A stretch of 34,151 bases of DNA from Streptomyces gossypii (GTDB taxonomy: Bacteria > Actinomycetota > Actinomycetes > Streptomycetales > Streptomycetaceae): positions 1 to 34,151 of the forward strand of contig NZ_JAJAGO010000027.1 of the NCBI RefSeq assembly GCF_025165795.1, given 5' to 3'. Every line of letters begins with the position of its first letter. Position 1 is the stretch's first letter. The notes under the pieces were generated by a model. It searched no databases and was not told the DNA's origin. It saw only the letters and a program-made list of their open reading frames with translations. Of this stretch, positions 1 to 7,575 are shown one piece after another. Both the position numbers and the translations under genes were made by a program.

Positions 1-1333
1 CGAGGTCGACGAGGTGCGCGCCGGCGAGGTCGACCATGCGGGCGCGGCTGGTGACCAGTGCGGCGCAGCCCGGTGTGCCGGGGAGGAGGGGTCTGACCTG
101 TGCGGCGTCGCGGGCGTTGTCGAGCAGTGCCAGTACGCGGCGCCCGGCGAGCAGGGAGCGGTAGAGCGCGGCGCGCTCCTGTACGCCGTCGGGGATGACG
201 GCGTCCGGGGTGCCGAGGGAGCGCAGGAAGGCGCCCAGGACGGCTTCCGGCTCGGCGGCGGCCGGGCCGGCGCCCTGGAGGTCGACGTAGAGCTGCCCGT
301 CCGGGAAGTGGGCGCGTGCGGCGTGCGCGACGTGGACGGCGAGGGTGGTCTTGCCGACACCACCGATTCCCGCGACCGCGGAGACGGCCATCACGGTGCC
401 CTCGGCTGCGGCGAGTTGCTCGCCCAGTTCGGTGACGAAGCCAGTGCGGCCGGTGAAGTCCGCCACGGTGGCTGGAAGTTGTGCAGGGCGGAGCGCGTCG
501 GTGGATCCGCCGCGCGCCGGGGCGTCGGCGGAGAGGGAGAGTTCGTCGTCGGCTTCGAGGATGCGCTGCTGGAGCTCGGAGAGTTCACTGCGCGGGTCGA
601 CGCCGAGCTCGTCGGCGAGCAGGCGGCGGGTGTCGGCGTAGACGGCGAGGGCCTCTGCCTGGCGTCCGCTGCGGTAGAGGGCGAGCATCAGGAGTTCGCG
701 CAGCCGCTCGCGCAGCGGGTGCGCGGCGGTCAGCGCGGTCAGTTCGGAGACCGCCTCGGCGTGGGCGCCGGCCTCCAAGTCCAGGTCGAGGCGGTGCTCC
801 AGGAGCTGGAGGCGCCATTCCTCCAGGCGCACCCGCTGGGTCTCGGCGTACGGGCCGGGCACGTTGGCCAGCGGCTCGCCCTCCCACTGCCGCAGCGCCC
901 GGTCGTAGAGCTCCCGTGCTCGGGGCCGGTCGCCCGCCGCCGCGCACTTCTCGGCGTCGGTGGCCAGGGAGTTGGCCACGTCGGCGTCCAGTACGGCGCC
1001 CGCCCTGGTGGTCCGGATGGCGTAGCCGCCCGATTCGCTCACCAGAAGGTCGGCGTCGGGTGCCAGTGCCTTCCGGATACGGGAGGCGTAGGTGCGCAGG
1101 GTGGCTTTCGCCTGCTCGGGCGGTTCTTCGCCCCACAGGGCGTCGATGAGTTCCTCGGCGGTGGCCGTGTGGCCGCCGCGCAGCAGCAGTGCGGCCAGCA
1201 GCGCCTGCTGCTGTGGCGATCCGGTACTGAGGGCGTTGTCACCGCGGCTTGCCCGGACGGGACCGAGCACGGTGAAACGCAGCTGATGACCGTGCTGTTC
1301 GGTGTCGCGTCCCGTGTGGCTCTCGGCGCCCAT
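1..1333 (-). CDS. AfsR/SARP-family transcriptional regulator with NB-ARC ATPase domain (3' end outside window)
   Basis: Seen: an open minus-strand frame from ATG at 1333 that runs off the left edge without a stop; 444 codons are visible. The N-terminus (residues about 16-100) is an OmpR/SARP winged-helix domain. It is followed by a bacterial transcriptional activator domain (about 105-250, including EPLANVPGPYAETQR and LRELLMLALYRSGRQAEAL). A P-loop ATPase follows, with GIGGVGKTTL near residues 321-330 and VDLQG just after it. Known: SARP proteins bind direct repeats in promoters of secondary-metabolism genes, and AfsR-type members add an NB-ARC switch and often a TPR sensor. Inference: the missing part is probably the rest of NB-ARC and a TPR region. 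The start has a G-rich Shine-Dalgarno (AGGGGG) a few bases upstream. A pair of imperfect direct repeats lies upstream (1428-1449, 1597-1620). The target genes cannot be told from this window. Confidence 0.9.
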   Translation of the reverse strand, partial: MGAESHTGRDTEQHGHQLRFTVLGPVRASRGDNALSTGSPQQQALLAALLLRGGHTATAEELIDALWGEEPPEQAKATLRTYASRIRKALAPDADLLVSESGGYAIRTTRAGAVLDADVANSLATDAEKCAAAGDRPRARELYDRALRQWEGEPLANVPGPYAETQRVRLEEWRLQLLEHRLDLDLEAGAHAEAVSELTALTAAHPLRERLRELLMLALYRSGRQAEALAVYADTRRLLADELGVDPRSELSELQQRILEADDELSLSADAPARGGSTDALRPAQLPATVADFTGRTGFVTELGEQLAAAEGTVMAVSAVAGIGGVGKTTLAVHVAHAARAHFPDGQLYVDLQGAGPAAAEPEAVLGAFLRSLGTPDAVIPDGVQERAALYRSLLAGRRVLALLDNARDAAQVRPLLPGTPGCAALVTSRARMVDLAGAHLVDL

Positions 1334-1427
1334 GGTGCCCCCTGCCGTCGTGCGCTCCGCTTCCGCATCGGTCAGTCTGCCTTGTCCAAGTCCCGTGCGT
1401 CAGCACGGTACCGGCCTCATCCACCAG

Positions 1428-1620
1428 GTTGTCGCGTGGATGTGGCTATTCTGCGACTTGTGCCGCTCATGCAGGACTGACTTGACGTCAGATCGGCGCT
1501 TCCTATTCCGCATAGCCGCCGCCCGGGAGGGTCAACTCGCGGGAGCGGCCATGCGATCCAACCCTCTAACGTATGGCAGGGCCGGGAGTCAGCCAAGTTG
1601 CCGCGTGGATATTCGGCTAT
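1428..1620. repeat. Imperfect direct repeat pair upstream of the SARP gene
   Basis: Copy 1 is 1428-1449 and copy 2 is 1597-1620. Both read GTTG(T/C)CGCGTGGAT, then 2 (copy 1) or 4 (copy 2) unmatched bases, then GGCTAT. The shared 13-base block differs at one position. Known: SARP regulators bind direct repeats. Inference: these could be regulator sites, although the 169-base distance is longer than usual for one dimer. Confidence 0.45.
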
Positions 1621-1674
1621 CAGGGCGTGGAGGTCGTGTGCGCAGTGGCCACCAGGGGTGAAGGCGGCCCGAGG

Positions 1675-1702
1675 CGGGCGGGAAGTCTCCCCGTCCCGCC
1701 CG
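1675..1702 (-). terminator. Hairpin terminator of the conservon operon
   Basis: A perfect 9-bp inverted repeat, CGGGCGGGA (1675-1683) and TCCCGCCCG (1694-1702), with a 10-base loop. It lies 8 bases after the stop codon of the last conservon gene. There is no T-run, as is common for Streptomyces terminators. Confidence 0.65.
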
Positions 1703-1710
1703 GGGCGTCG

Positions 1711-2964
1711 TCAGCTCGCCGGGGTCAGGCGGACCGGCAGCGTCGCGTGCCCGTTCGCGATGAACGACGGCACGTGTTCGATCTCCTCGGCGGGCACCGC
1801 GAGCCGGAGGTCCGGGAAGCGGGCGAAGAGTGCGGGCAGCGCCGTCCGGGCCTCGATGCGGGCCAGCGGGGCGCCGAGGCAGAAGTGCACGCCGTGTCCG
1901 AAGGCGAGGTGTTCGCGGTCCTGGCGCCGGATGTCGAACTCGGCGGCGTCCGGCCCGTGCTTGAGGGGGTCGCGTCCGGAGGCGCCGAAGGTTGCGAGGA
2001 TCGGGTCGCCCTGCCTGATGGTGCGGCCACGGCCGTCGGCCGCGTCCTCGCCGCCGTTGATCTCGATGTCCTCGGTCGCGTAGCGCAGCGGCATGCTGCC
2101 GACGCTGGGCGCCCAGCGCAGTGTCTCCTCGATGACCTCGTCCCACGGCACTTCACCGTCGAGCACCAGCTTGAGCTGGTCGGGGTGGGTGAGCAGCGCG
2201 TGCACCGCGTTGCCGATGAGGTTGACGGTGGTCTCGTGCCCCGCGCTGAGCAGGAGCAGCAGGGTTGCCTGCAGCTCGACCTCGGTGAGCCGGTCACCCT
2301 CGTCGTCACGGGTGGCGACGAGCGCACTGGCCAGGTCGTCGGCCGGGTGTTCGCGCTTGTGGGCGACCAGCTCGGAGAAGGTGGACGCGATGTCCGCCAT
2401 CGTCCGTGCGGCCTCCTCCGGCGTGGTGTTGGTGTTCATGATCCGCTCCACCAGGTCGGAGAGGTCCTCCCGCGACTCCTCCGGGATGCCGAACAGCCCG
2501 CAGATGACCAGCATCGGCAGCGGGAAGGCGTACGCGGCGCGCAGGTCGACGGTCGCCCCGGGCGGCGTCTCGGCCAGCGTGTCCAGCAGGGTCGCGGTGA
2601 TGCGCTCGACCTCCGGACGCATCGCCTCGGTGCGGCGGCCGGTGAAGGCGGGCGCCATCAGTTTGCGCAGCCGCCGGTGTTCGGGACCGTAGGAGGTGAG
2701 CATGTTGACCGGGGCGATCCAGGGCTGGATCCAGCTGTCGTGGAACTCGCCGCGCTGCCAGGCGGGCCAGTGCGCTCTCGGGTCCCGGGAGACGCGCGGG
2801 TCGGCCAGCAACTGTTTCAGCAGGTCGAATTCGCTGATGGACCAGGCAACGATGGAGCCGGGCAGTTCTACGCGCGTGGCAGGGCCTAGCTCGCGGAGGC
2901 GGTCGGCCTCGCCGTTGACATCGCGTCCGGCTGGGTCGAGGACGAAGGGCTGCTGCTGGCCCAT
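1711..2964 (-). CDS. Cytochrome P450, CYP154-like (second P450 of the conservon)
   Basis: A 417-aa soluble bacterial P450, full length. Seen: I-helix AGHETT (241-246), K-helix EETLRW with the ExxR pair E280/R283, and heme loop FGHGVHFCLG with the axial cysteine at C362, followed by APLARIEAR. The opening (PFVLDPAGRD, then GPATRVELPG) and the ending (PSFIANGHATLPVRL) resemble CYP154/CYP156 proteins. Known: these enzymes take electrons from ferredoxin and hydroxylate small hydrophobic substrates; no ferredoxin gene is next to it here. The ATG at 2964 has AGGAG upstream. It starts 79 bases inside the preceding P450 gene in another frame, so the two are probably translationally linked. It is the last gene of the unit and is followed by a hairpin. 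The subfamily is from memory of conserved segments; the substrate is unknown. Confidence 0.93.
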   Translation of the reverse strand: MGQQQPFVLDPAGRDVNGEADRLRELGPATRVELPGSIVAWSISEFDLLKQLLADPRVSRDPRAHWPAWQRGEFHDSWIQPWIAPVNMLTSYGPEHRRLRKLMAPAFTGRRTEAMRPEVERITATLLDTLAETPPGATVDLRAAYAFPLPMLVICGLFGIPEESREDLSDLVERIMNTNTTPEEAARTMADIASTFSELVAHKREHPADDLASALVATRDDEGDRLTEVELQATLLLLLSAGHETTVNLIGNAVHALLTHPDQLKLVLDGEVPWDEVIEETLRWAPSVGSMPLRYATEDIEINGGEDAADGRGRTIRQGDPILATFGASGRDPLKHGPDAAEFDIRRQDREHLAFGHGVHFCLGAPLARIEARTALPALFARFPDLRLAVPAEEIEHVPSFIANGHATLPVRLTPAS

Positions 2965-4268
2965 GGGGTGGCTCCTGCCTGGTCGGGGGTGATCGGCGTG
3001 AATCTGGCCGGGAGCTCGACGAGCCCTCGGTGGAAGGGGCCGTGGCGCCAGACCAGCTCGTCGTGCGGGACGGTGAGCTCGATGTCCGACAGCCATGCCG
3101 TGAGGCGTTCGATCGCGGTCGTCGCGATGAGCAGCGCGGGATTCTGCACCGGGCAGGCGTGCGGCCCGGCGGACCATGCCAGGTGCGCCCCGCCGCCGGA
3201 GCCGCCCGCGCTGGCGGCCTCGCCCGGCGCCGTGCGGCCGTGCTGGGTGTTGGCGGCGGCGTACGAGATGAGGACCAGCTGGCCCGCGCGTATCCAGGTG
3301 CCGTGGAAGAAAACGTCACGCGTGGGGAAGTGCGGCGACAGGTTAGACATCGGCGGGTCGTTCTGCAGCACGTCGTGCAGGGCGTCACGGGGCGTGAGAC
3401 CGCCGCTGGAGAGGGTGCTGTAGTAGCGGTTGTCGGACAGCATCCGGGCGAGGGCGTTGCCGATCAGGTTGGTCGTCGCGTTGTGGCCCGCGGCCATGGT
3501 CACCACGATCTCGGAGGCCAGCTCCTCCGGGGTCAGCCCGGCCGGGTGGTCCATGTACCAGGAGGTGAGGTCGGCACCGCGCTGCACCTGCTTGGTGCCG
3601 ATCAGCTCGCCGATGTAGGCGGAGAACGCCTCGTTGGCGGTGACGGCCTCCTCGGGGGTGTTGGCGTCCAGCATCCCGCACAGGGCGGTGACCAGCTGTG
3701 CGCTGTAGGAGTCGGGCATCCCGAAGAGCCGGTTGAACACCAGGACCGGTACCTGGGCCGCGTATTCGGCGATCAGATCCACCTGACCGCGGGAGGTGAA
3801 GCGGGCGATCAGCGTCTCGGAGACCTGCCGGGTGTGCTCGCGCAGCTCGTGCGGGGTGAACAGGGAGAAGCTCTCGGTGATCACCTGGCGGTAACGGCGG
3901 TGCGTGTCACCGTCGTTGACGAGCGCGTTGGGGCGCCAGCCCATCATGGGCAGGACCGGCGAGTCGGGCGGCACGGTCGCCTGCCAGGCCCGCGAGTCCT
4001 TGCTCCAGGTATCCGGGTCGTGCAGCAGCTCCAGCGCCGCCCGGTAGTCGGTGACGAGCATCGCGCCGATGCCGGGCGCGATCTCGACCGGGGCGAGCGG
4101 GCCGTACTCGCGCAGCCGGTCGTAGACGCTGTACGGGTCGGCGGCGAACTCCGCTCCGTACAGCGGTATGACCTCGTGGGCCAGCGGCGCGGCGACGGGC
4201 AGGGAGGCGGTGGTGCTGGATATGCCGGGCTGGCGGGAGGTGCCGTCCGGGCCGGGCGTGCTGGTCAC
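2886..4268 (-). CDS. Cytochrome P450-like protein, CYP157-type, lacking the ExxR motif
   Basis: A 460-aa P450-fold protein. GTG at 4268 overlaps the stop of the GTPase gene by 4 bases (GTGA). Seen: the I-helix reads AGHNATT (260-266), with Asn where most P450s have an acid. The K-helix position of ExxR reads D299-V-L-Q302 in LHDVLQNDPP, so both the invariant Glu and Arg are missing. The heme loop AWSAGPHACPVQ keeps cysteine C372. Known: CYP157 proteins in Streptomyces conservons are the recognised exceptions to the ExxR rule and sit beside CYP154/156 genes. Inference: it is CYP157-like, and may be catalytic with altered packing or act as a partner of the next P450. About 30 Ser/Pro/Ala-rich C-terminal residues (from 430) overlap the next gene and look non-structural. 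An alternative upstream start would extend into the GTPase gene and is unlikely. Confidence 0.9.
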   Translation of the reverse strand: MTSTPGPDGTSRQPGISSTTASLPVAAPLAHEVIPLYGAEFAADPYSVYDRLREYGPLAPVEIAPGIGAMLVTDYRAALELLHDPDTWSKDSRAWQATVPPDSPVLPMMGWRPNALVNDGDTHRRYRQVITESFSLFTPHELREHTRQVSETLIARFTSRGQVDLIAEYAAQVPVLVFNRLFGMPDSYSAQLVTALCGMLDANTPEEAVTANEAFSAYIGELIGTKQVQRGADLTSWYMDHPAGLTPEELASEIVVTMAAGHNATTNLIGNALARMLSDNRYYSTLSSGGLTPRDALHDVLQNDPPMSNLSPHFPTRDVFFHGTWIRAGQLVLISYAAANTQHGRTAPGEAASAGGSGGGAHLAWSAGPHACPVQNPALLIATTAIERLTAWLSDIELTVPHDELVWRHGPFHRGLVELPARFTPITPDQAGATPWASSSPSSSTQPDAMSTARPTASAS

Positions 4269-4879
4269 TCGTTCTCCAGGGGCGTATGGGCGAGCACATG
4301 GCCGACGAGGGCGATCAGCGCGTCGGCGGACTGGTCGTGGTCGCGGGCGTCGCAGTGCACCAGGGGGGTGTCGGGGTGCAGGTCGAGATGGTCGCGGAGG
4401 GTCTCGGTCGTGTGCGGCGGCGAATCGGGGAAGGTGTTGACGGCCACCGCGTAACGCAGTCCGGCCTCCTCCACCATGTCCATCACCTCGAAGGAGTCCG
4501 CCAGCCGCCGGGTGTCGGTCAGCACCAGCGCGCCCAGCGCGCCGCGGGCGATGTCCTGCCACAGCGGACGGAAGCGCCGCTGGCCGGGCGTACCGAAGAG
4601 GTAGAGCACCAGATCGCCGGGCAGCGTACGGCGCCCGAAGTCGATGGCGACCGTGGTGGCCGACTTCTCCCGCACCCCGGCGAGGTCGTCGACAAGCGCC
4701 CCGCTGCGCGTCATGACCTCCTCGGTGTGCAGCGGCGGGGTCTCGGAAAGCGATCGGATGAAGGTCGTCTTGCCGACCCCGAACGGCCCTGCGACGAGCA
4801 GCTTCACCAGCGTCTGGTGAGTGCCGTCCAGATAGCCCGTGACGGGGCCGCTAGGAGGACTTGAGAGTGCGGAGTCCAT
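4265..4879 (-). CDS. cvnD: Conservon GTP-binding protein CvnD
   Basis: A 204-aa small GTPase-like protein of the conservon type. Seen: P-loop GPFGVGKTT (31-39), switch-region TTVAIDFGR (75-83), G3-like FGTPGQ (95-100), DTRR (122-125), and AVNTFPDS (146-153) where Ras-like proteins have NKxD. That replacement is usual in this family. The C-terminus LVGHVLAHTPLENE fits full length. Known: CvnD binds GTP and associates at the membrane with CvnA, CvnB and CvnC, a bacterial analogue of a G-protein-coupled relay. The chosen ATG at 4879 gives MDSALSS and overlaps the DUF742 gene by 29 bases; an upstream in-frame ATG at 4963 would add 28 non-family residues. The stop overlaps the start of the CYP157-like gene. 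Confidence 0.93.
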   Translation of the reverse strand: MDSALSSPPSGPVTGYLDGTHQTLVKLLVAGPFGVGKTTFIRSLSETPPLHTEEVMTRSGALVDDLAGVREKSATTVAIDFGRRTLPGDLVLYLFGTPGQRRFRPLWQDIARGALGALVLTDTRRLADSFEVMDMVEEAGLRYAVAVNTFPDSPPHTTETLRDHLDLHPDTPLVHCDARDHDQSADALIALVGHVLAHTPLENE

Positions 4880-5237
4880 CGAGAACCTTCTCCAGAAGCT
4901 CGCGTTCGGGCAGTCGGTGTGCGGGAACGGGTGGACGGGCGTGCAGGAGACCGGTGTCGACAAGGTCGGCCACCAGTACCTTCACCACGCTTACCGGCAA
5001 CCGCAGATGGGCTGCGGCCTCGGCGAGTGAGAGCGACCCCGGCCGCAGCAGTTCCAGCAGCCGCCGCTCCTCCGGCCGCAGACCGTCGGGACCGCCCAGG
5101 CCGGTGCCCGAGGGGCCCGGACCGGCCGGGTTGTGCAGCAGGGAGAGGCGGTCGAGTGTGTTGCGGCTGGGCCGGGCGCGCCCGGAAGTGGCCAGGTAGG
5201 CCGGGACCAGACGCCTGCTGTTCCGGGAGGAACTCAT
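4851..5237 (-). CDS. cvnC: DUF742 protein CvnC
   Basis: A 128-aa DUF742 protein with the winged-helix-like core typical of the family: RRLVPAYLATSGRARPS near the start, RPEERRLLELLRPGSLSLAEAAAHLRLPVSVVKVLVADLVDTGLL in the middle, and a leucine-rich helix RELLEKVLDGLRTL at the end. Known: CvnC sits between roadblock CvnB and GTPase CvnD in conservons and interacts with them; its biochemical role is unsettled. ATG at 5237 overlaps the roadblock stop (ATGA), and the gene end overlaps the GTPase start by 29 bases, so translational coupling is likely. Confidence 0.93.
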   Translation of the reverse strand: MSSSRNSRRLVPAYLATSGRARPSRNTLDRLSLLHNPAGPGPSGTGLGGPDGLRPEERRLLELLRPGSLSLAEAAAHLRLPVSVVKVLVADLVDTGLLHARPPVPAHRLPERELLEKVLDGLRTLKSS

Positions 5238-5659
5238 GCCGGCACGTCGTCGCGAGGAGGACTGGCCATTGCCTTTTCTCCGAGCGTGGCGACCTGCACC
5301 TGCATCTGATGCGTGACCACCCGCATGTTGACGTCCGGTCTGGCGAAGACCGTCAGGCAGGTGTTCTCACCCGCGGGTATCGCGAAGACCCAGCCGCGGT
5401 CGGATTCGATGACGGTCTGCCGCAGCCGCACGTCCGGCTCGCCGGAGAACGCCAGCGAGGTGGTGCGGGCGGCCCCCTGCAGGGCCGACATCATGGCGGC
5501 CACGCCCTCGGCGGCCTCCCGCTCCAGGCCGGGCGAGCGGCCCTGGACGAAGCCGTCGCCGGATATGACGGCCGCGTGCGCGACATGGGGGAGTTCCAGC
5601 AGCGGCGCCAGCACCCAGGACATGTCCTCGGGAACCGGGCGACGAGTGGGGAGGGTCAT
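5234..5659 (-). CDS. cvnB: Roadblock/LC7 protein CvnB
   Basis: A 141-aa roadblock/LC7 domain protein, full length. Seen: the opening DMSWVLAPLLELPHVAHAAVISGDGFVQGRS, then a helix with EGVAAMMSALQGAARTTSLAF, then a strand segment ending GENTCLTVFARPDVNMRVVTHQMQ. Known: roadblock proteins dimerise and act as regulators or GTPase-activating partners of small GTPases; in conservons this one works between the kinase-like CvnA and GTPase CvnD. The ATG at 5659 overlaps the cvnA stop by 4 bases (ATGA), and its own stop overlaps the cvnC start in the same way. Confidence 0.95.
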   Translation of the reverse strand: MTLPTRRPVPEDMSWVLAPLLELPHVAHAAVISGDGFVQGRSPGLEREAAEGVAAMMSALQGAARTTSLAFSGEPDVRLRQTVIESDRGWVFAIPAGENTCLTVFARPDVNMRVVTHQMQVQVATLGEKAMASPPRDDVPA

Positions 5660-7242
5660 GACGGGGGGTTCCCTTCGGGGGCAGTGGAGGGTCCGGAGCC
5701 GTCAGTGGGCTCGGCGGGCCCGGCGGCTTCGGCGGGCGCAGCGGTCTGGGCGGAATCGCCGGTGATCGCGGCGCGGCCGGACTCGGTACCCCGCTGGAAG
5801 TCGCCCCAGCGTTCGGCGCTGCGCTCGGCGTCCGCCTCTGCCTCGGGGGCCGTTTCCGGCGGCGACAGGGGTGGGGCGGGGGGCTGCGGGGATGCTGCGG
5901 CCTGCGGCTCCGGCTGGCGGCGGCGACGCCGGGGGAGGGCGGCCTCTTCGGCGGCTGCCGCCGCGGGTGCTGCGGCTGCGGGTGCTGCGGCTGCGGGGGC
6001 TGCCGGTTCGGCGGCTGCCGGCGGTGCGGGCGATTCGGCGGCTGCGGCCGGTGCGGCGGGTTCGGTGCCGGCGGTGCCGGCGGTGCCGGCGGTGCCGGGC
6101 ACGGTGGGGCCGGGCGGCGCGGTGCGGGGTGCGGTGGGGCCGGAGGCGGGCAGGGGTGTCATGGGGGACAGGGGGTGCCTCTCCTCGTCGAGCAGGGTGA
6201 GCAGCGGCTCGCCCGGGATGTGCACGATCGCGCGGACACCGCCGTACGGCGAGGTCTCCACGTGCACGCTGAAGCCGTACTGGCGCACCAGCTGGCCGAC
6301 GGCGGCGAAGCCGGAACGCACCGGGTCGCCCAGTTCGGTGAGCAGCACCTGATCCTGACCCGACATCAGCTGGCGGGCGCGGCGGACCTCGTCCTCGTGC
6401 ATGCCCACGCCGGCGTCGTCGATGATCACCGTCGCGCCGCGGTTGCCCTGCTGGACGGTGACGGCGACGGGGAGGTCGGTGTGCGAGTAGTGCAGCGCGT
6501 TGGCCATCAGCTCGGTCAGCGCGACCGCGACGGGCTCCACGGCCCGTGCCACGACACCGACCGGATCGCGCAACTGGCTGGTGACCTGGATGCGTTCGTA
6601 GCCCTGGAGCCGGGAGGTGGCGCCGACGACGATGTCGGCGACATGGGAGTCCTGGCGGGTCAGCCCCGGCCAGGACCCGCACACCACCGCTGTCGTCTGG
6701 ATGCGGCGCAGCGCCTGCTCGTTGAGGAAGTCCGCAGCCAACAGGTCCTGTGCGAGGAGCGGATCGTCATGCCGTTCCTGCATCTCCTGTAGCAGCGTCT
6801 GCAGTTGGTAGAGCAGCGCCTGGATCGTCGTCGAGGTGCTGCGCATGGTGGCCTGGGCGGCGGCGTCGACCCGCATCCGCTCCTTGTCGATCGACTCGCC
6901 GACCGTCTCCAGCACGGCGCTGAGTGCCTCGTCCAGGGTGCTGCCCGCGATCCGGGGGTCGGCCGGACCGCGTACGGACATGTGGGGGTGGGTGAGCGCG
7001 GTGGCCAGGTCGGGCAGCCTGACGGCGGCGAGGTGTCGGATCTCGGCCTCGGCGAGCGGGATGCGTCCGGCCAGGTCGTCGCGGTGCCGGGTGACGTTCC
7101 CGAGGTCGGTCTCAGCTGTCGCGGCCCGCGTTCGCAGGCTGCGCAACTGTCCACGGGTGCGGGCCAGATAGGGCGCCATTCCTACGGCGGCGACCGTACC
7201 CACAGCCAGGAGTACGGTCAGAGCCACCGGTATCTCGGTCAT
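5656..7242 (-). CDS. cvnA: Conservon sensor kinase-like ATPase CvnA
   Basis: A 528-aa membrane protein, first gene of the conservon. Seen: one N-terminal transmembrane helix (about 5-26) and no sensor domain. A coiled-coil-like helical stretch spans about 28-170. The GHKL ATPase region has N-box TELMANALHYS (243-253), G1 box DDAGVGM (275-281) and GFAAVGQLVRQYGFSV (311-326). A long Pro/Ala low-complexity tail runs from about 360 to 528, with runs such as AAAAPAAAAP. At the place of the phosphoacceptor helix the sequence is DFLNEQALRRIQTT (171-184), with no histidine. Known: CvnA proteins are kinase-like but several conservon members may not autophosphorylate. AGGA precedes the ATG at 7242, and a possible promoter lies at 7274-7302. 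The stop overlaps cvnB. Confidence 0.93.
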   Translation of the reverse strand: MTEIPVALTVLLAVGTVAAVGMAPYLARTRGQLRSLRTRAATAETDLGNVTRHRDDLAGRIPLAEAEIRHLAAVRLPDLATALTHPHMSVRGPADPRIAGSTLDEALSAVLETVGESIDKERMRVDAAAQATMRSTSTTIQALLYQLQTLLQEMQERHDDPLLAQDLLAADFLNEQALRRIQTTAVVCGSWPGLTRQDSHVADIVVGATSRLQGYERIQVTSQLRDPVGVVARAVEPVAVALTELMANALHYSHTDLPVAVTVQQGNRGATVIIDDAGVGMHEDEVRRARQLMSGQDQVLLTELGDPVRSGFAAVGQLVRQYGFSVHVETSPYGGVRAIVHIPGEPLLTLLDEERHPLSPMTPLPASGPTAPRTAPPGPTVPGTAGTAGTAGTEPAAPAAAAESPAPPAAAEPAAPAAAAPAAAAPAAAAAEEAALPRRRRRQPEPQAAASPQPPAPPLSPPETAPEAEADAERSAERWGDFQRGTESGRAAITGDSAQTAAPAEAAGPAEPTDGSGPSTAPEGNPPS

Positions 7243-7575
7243 CTGAATCCTCGGTCAACTGGATTTCTGAATACGGATACCGGATACGGCCTCCGAAGTC
7301 AGGTACTGGGCAGTGCGGTTGTGGCGGCGCGAAGGGAAAGCAGCTTTCGCGCAGGCAAGTTGGGCGCCCAAGGTCCCCTTTCTCCCCAGGCGCAGGAACA
7401 TCACCATGTTGCCGCAGTCACAGCCGCACCACACCCCGTGGAGTGAGACTTCTTACATGGTCTGCGTCACGGGAGCCGATCTCGTCAGACTGGTTACGGG
7501 TGCGAAGTGCCCGCCCGCACGGGGGCCGTGGCGGGTGGTGGTGGCGGCCCGGAGGCTGTGGCCGCTGGTGCGCCG
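7243..7575. other. Intergenic region upstream of the conservon
   Basis: I see no gene in these 333 bases. The left part holds the cvnA leader and promoter candidate. The right part holds a weak inverted repeat, GGGCCG (7523-7528) and CGGCCC (7545-7550), 25 bases after the stop of the NAD(P)-binding protein gene. It may serve as that gene's terminator, but the loop is 16 bases and the stem only 6. Confidence 0.45.
7274..7302 (-). promoter_or_regulatory. Putative conservon promoter
   Basis: Read on the minus strand: a -35-like CTGACT (7302-7297) and a -10-like TATCCG (7279-7274) with a 17-base spacer, about 32 bases before the cvnA ATG. The -10 lies inside a short direct repeat GTATCCG-GTATCCG. 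The fit to the vegetative consensus is moderate. Confidence 0.35.

Larger units (their letters stand above)
1334..1710. other. Intergenic region between the SARP gene and the conservon
   Basis: I see no gene in these 377 bases. They hold the leader of the SARP gene (minus), a pair of imperfect direct repeats (1428-1449 and 1597-1620), a small inverted repeat CTGAC-N5-GTCAG at 1477-1491, and the hairpin terminator of the conservon at 1675-1702. A promoter-like pair on the plus strand, TTGACG (1482-1487) and TATTCC (1504-1509) with a 16-base spacer, has no plus-strand gene after it. Confidence 0.6.

Noticed and set aside
14..1480. 488-codon open frame on the plus strand
   Set aside because: Antisense to the SARP gene. 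The protein is Gly/Val/Arg-biased without known motifs, as expected from the mirror frame of a high-GC gene.
1482..1509. Plus-strand TTGACG/TATTCC pair with a 16-base spacer
   Set aside because: No plus-strand gene follows before the conservon terminator, so I do not list it as a promoter; an unknown small RNA is possible but unsupported.
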